Below are positions 57,531 through 57,869 of a stretch of 57,869 bases of DNA, in pieces. Location: assembly GCA_030684355.1 (NCBI GenBank), contig JAUXTN010000190.1:1-57869 (forward strand), written 5' to 3'. The first letter of the stretch is position 1. Each line of letters opens with the position of its first letter. This DNA is from Pseudomonadota bacterium. GTDB lineage: Bacteria; Myxococcota_A; UBA796; SXON01. The notes below the pieces were generated by a model. It was not told the DNA's origin and did no database searches. It saw only the letters and a list, made by a program, of their open reading frames with translations. The position numbers and the translations under genes were made by a program.

Positions 57531-57869
57531 GGGCTCTCCTCGACGCAGCGGGCCGGGATCGCGTCGCAGCGCAGCCGGCTGGTGGCGCCCGCGCGCACGG
57601 AGACGGCACCGGCCTTTACCAGCTCGGCCTCGCCGGCGAAGCGGACGAGCGCGATGTAGTGACCGGGGGGGACCGCGCTCGGCGAGAGGCGCCGCTCGCC
57701 GTCCAGGAGCGCGACGAGCTCGCCGCCGGTGGCCACCACGGCGCCGACCGCGGTGCCGCCCGCAGCGCGGCGGAGATCCGTGGGAGCGGTGGGGAGGGGC
57801 TCGGCTACCGTCGGGTTGGCGCGGGCGGGCTCGGGCGCCGCGGGGCGCGTGGCGGCGTCGCCGCGGGTC
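57527..57869 (-). CDS. C-terminal part of a PEGA-like domain protein (runs off right edge)
   Basis: The frame is open from the edge to the TGA at 57527 (about 113 residues). A Pro/Ala-rich linker precedes a beta segment VPPGHYIALVRFAGEAELVK and VSVRAGATSRLRCDAIPARC, which fits PEGA-type repeats often found at the C terminus of Ser/Thr kinases or secreted proteins of Myxococcota. The start lies beyond the window. The next gene is coupled through an ATGA overlap. Confidence 0.6.
   Translation of the reverse strand, partial: TRGDAATRPAAPEPARANPTVAEPLPTAPTDLRRAAGGTAVGAVVATGGELVALLDGERRLSPSAVPPGHYIALVRFAGEAELVKAGAVSVRAGATSRLRCDAIPARCVEESP

Overview
This is a very GC-rich (roughly 70% or more), gene-dense window whose content points to a Myxococcota / deltaproteobacterial-type genome. 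The signs are an array of HAMP domains, a Ser/Thr kinase fused to an ATPase and a helical-repeat tail, FHA-domain regulators, a MopE-like calcium-binding repeat protein ending in a MYXO-CTERM-like tail, many lipoproteins with Thr-Asp linkers, and a DUF1501 plus haem-motif protein pair. I see no rRNA, tRNA, insertion sequence, prophage or CRISPR array.

Layout. 1-2515 (-): start of a giant HAMP-repeat sensor that runs off the left edge. 2657-4951 (+): glutaminyl-tRNA synthetase with a YqeY/GatB-type tail. 4962-9994: a membrane protein, then a secreted discoidin-like protein, a pentahaem cytochrome and a VanX-type dipeptidase in overlapping genes, then a protein with three copies of an unrecognised domain. 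9969-12854: two lipoproteins and an unknown protein. 12925-19774 (-): a probable five-gene operon of exported proteins. 19841-22030 (+): greB, a small membrane protein and an HTTM membrane protein. 22031-24856 (-): Uma2-like, unknown, RluA-type pseudouridine synthase, Mpo1-like protein. 25124-30973 (+): kinase-ATPase, FHA-type AAA+ regulator without GAFTGA, RmlC. 31001-34489: PH-like protein, FG-GAP/ASPIC lipoprotein, pesticin-like muramidase. 34551-38696 (+): PolX-like protein with a lost polymerase site and a PHP domain, then DNA polymerase I without proofreading residues. 38769-42256: MopE-like protein and an Mpo1-like/FAD lactone oxidase fusion. 42334-48235: a two-gene acyl-CoA dehydratase/activase system with a divergent TetR regulator and a clear palindromic operator. 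48322-50379 (+): M13 metallopeptidase. 50398-52430 (+): a Ro60/Rsr (TROVE) gene preceded by an inverted repeat, a consensus-perfect sigma-54 promoter and a strongly structured leader. 52474-54877: small PEGA-like protein, rsmE, FHA-winged-helix protein. 54878-55416: non-coding, with three 51-bp hairpin repeats. 55417-57869 (-): two lipoproteins and the tail of a PEGA-like protein.

The most interesting unit is the Ro60 locus. The sequence shows a possible enhancer, a sigma-54 promoter, consecutive hairpins from the predicted transcription start, the TROVE gene, and more hairpins after it. This suggests a stress-induced Ro/Y-RNA ribonucleoprotein system. Next are a two-copy RNA element placed exactly at stop codons with a compensatory base change (9036, 53035), the enhancer-binding-like protein that lost GAFTGA, the PolX with a dead palm, and the 51-bp hairpin triplet.
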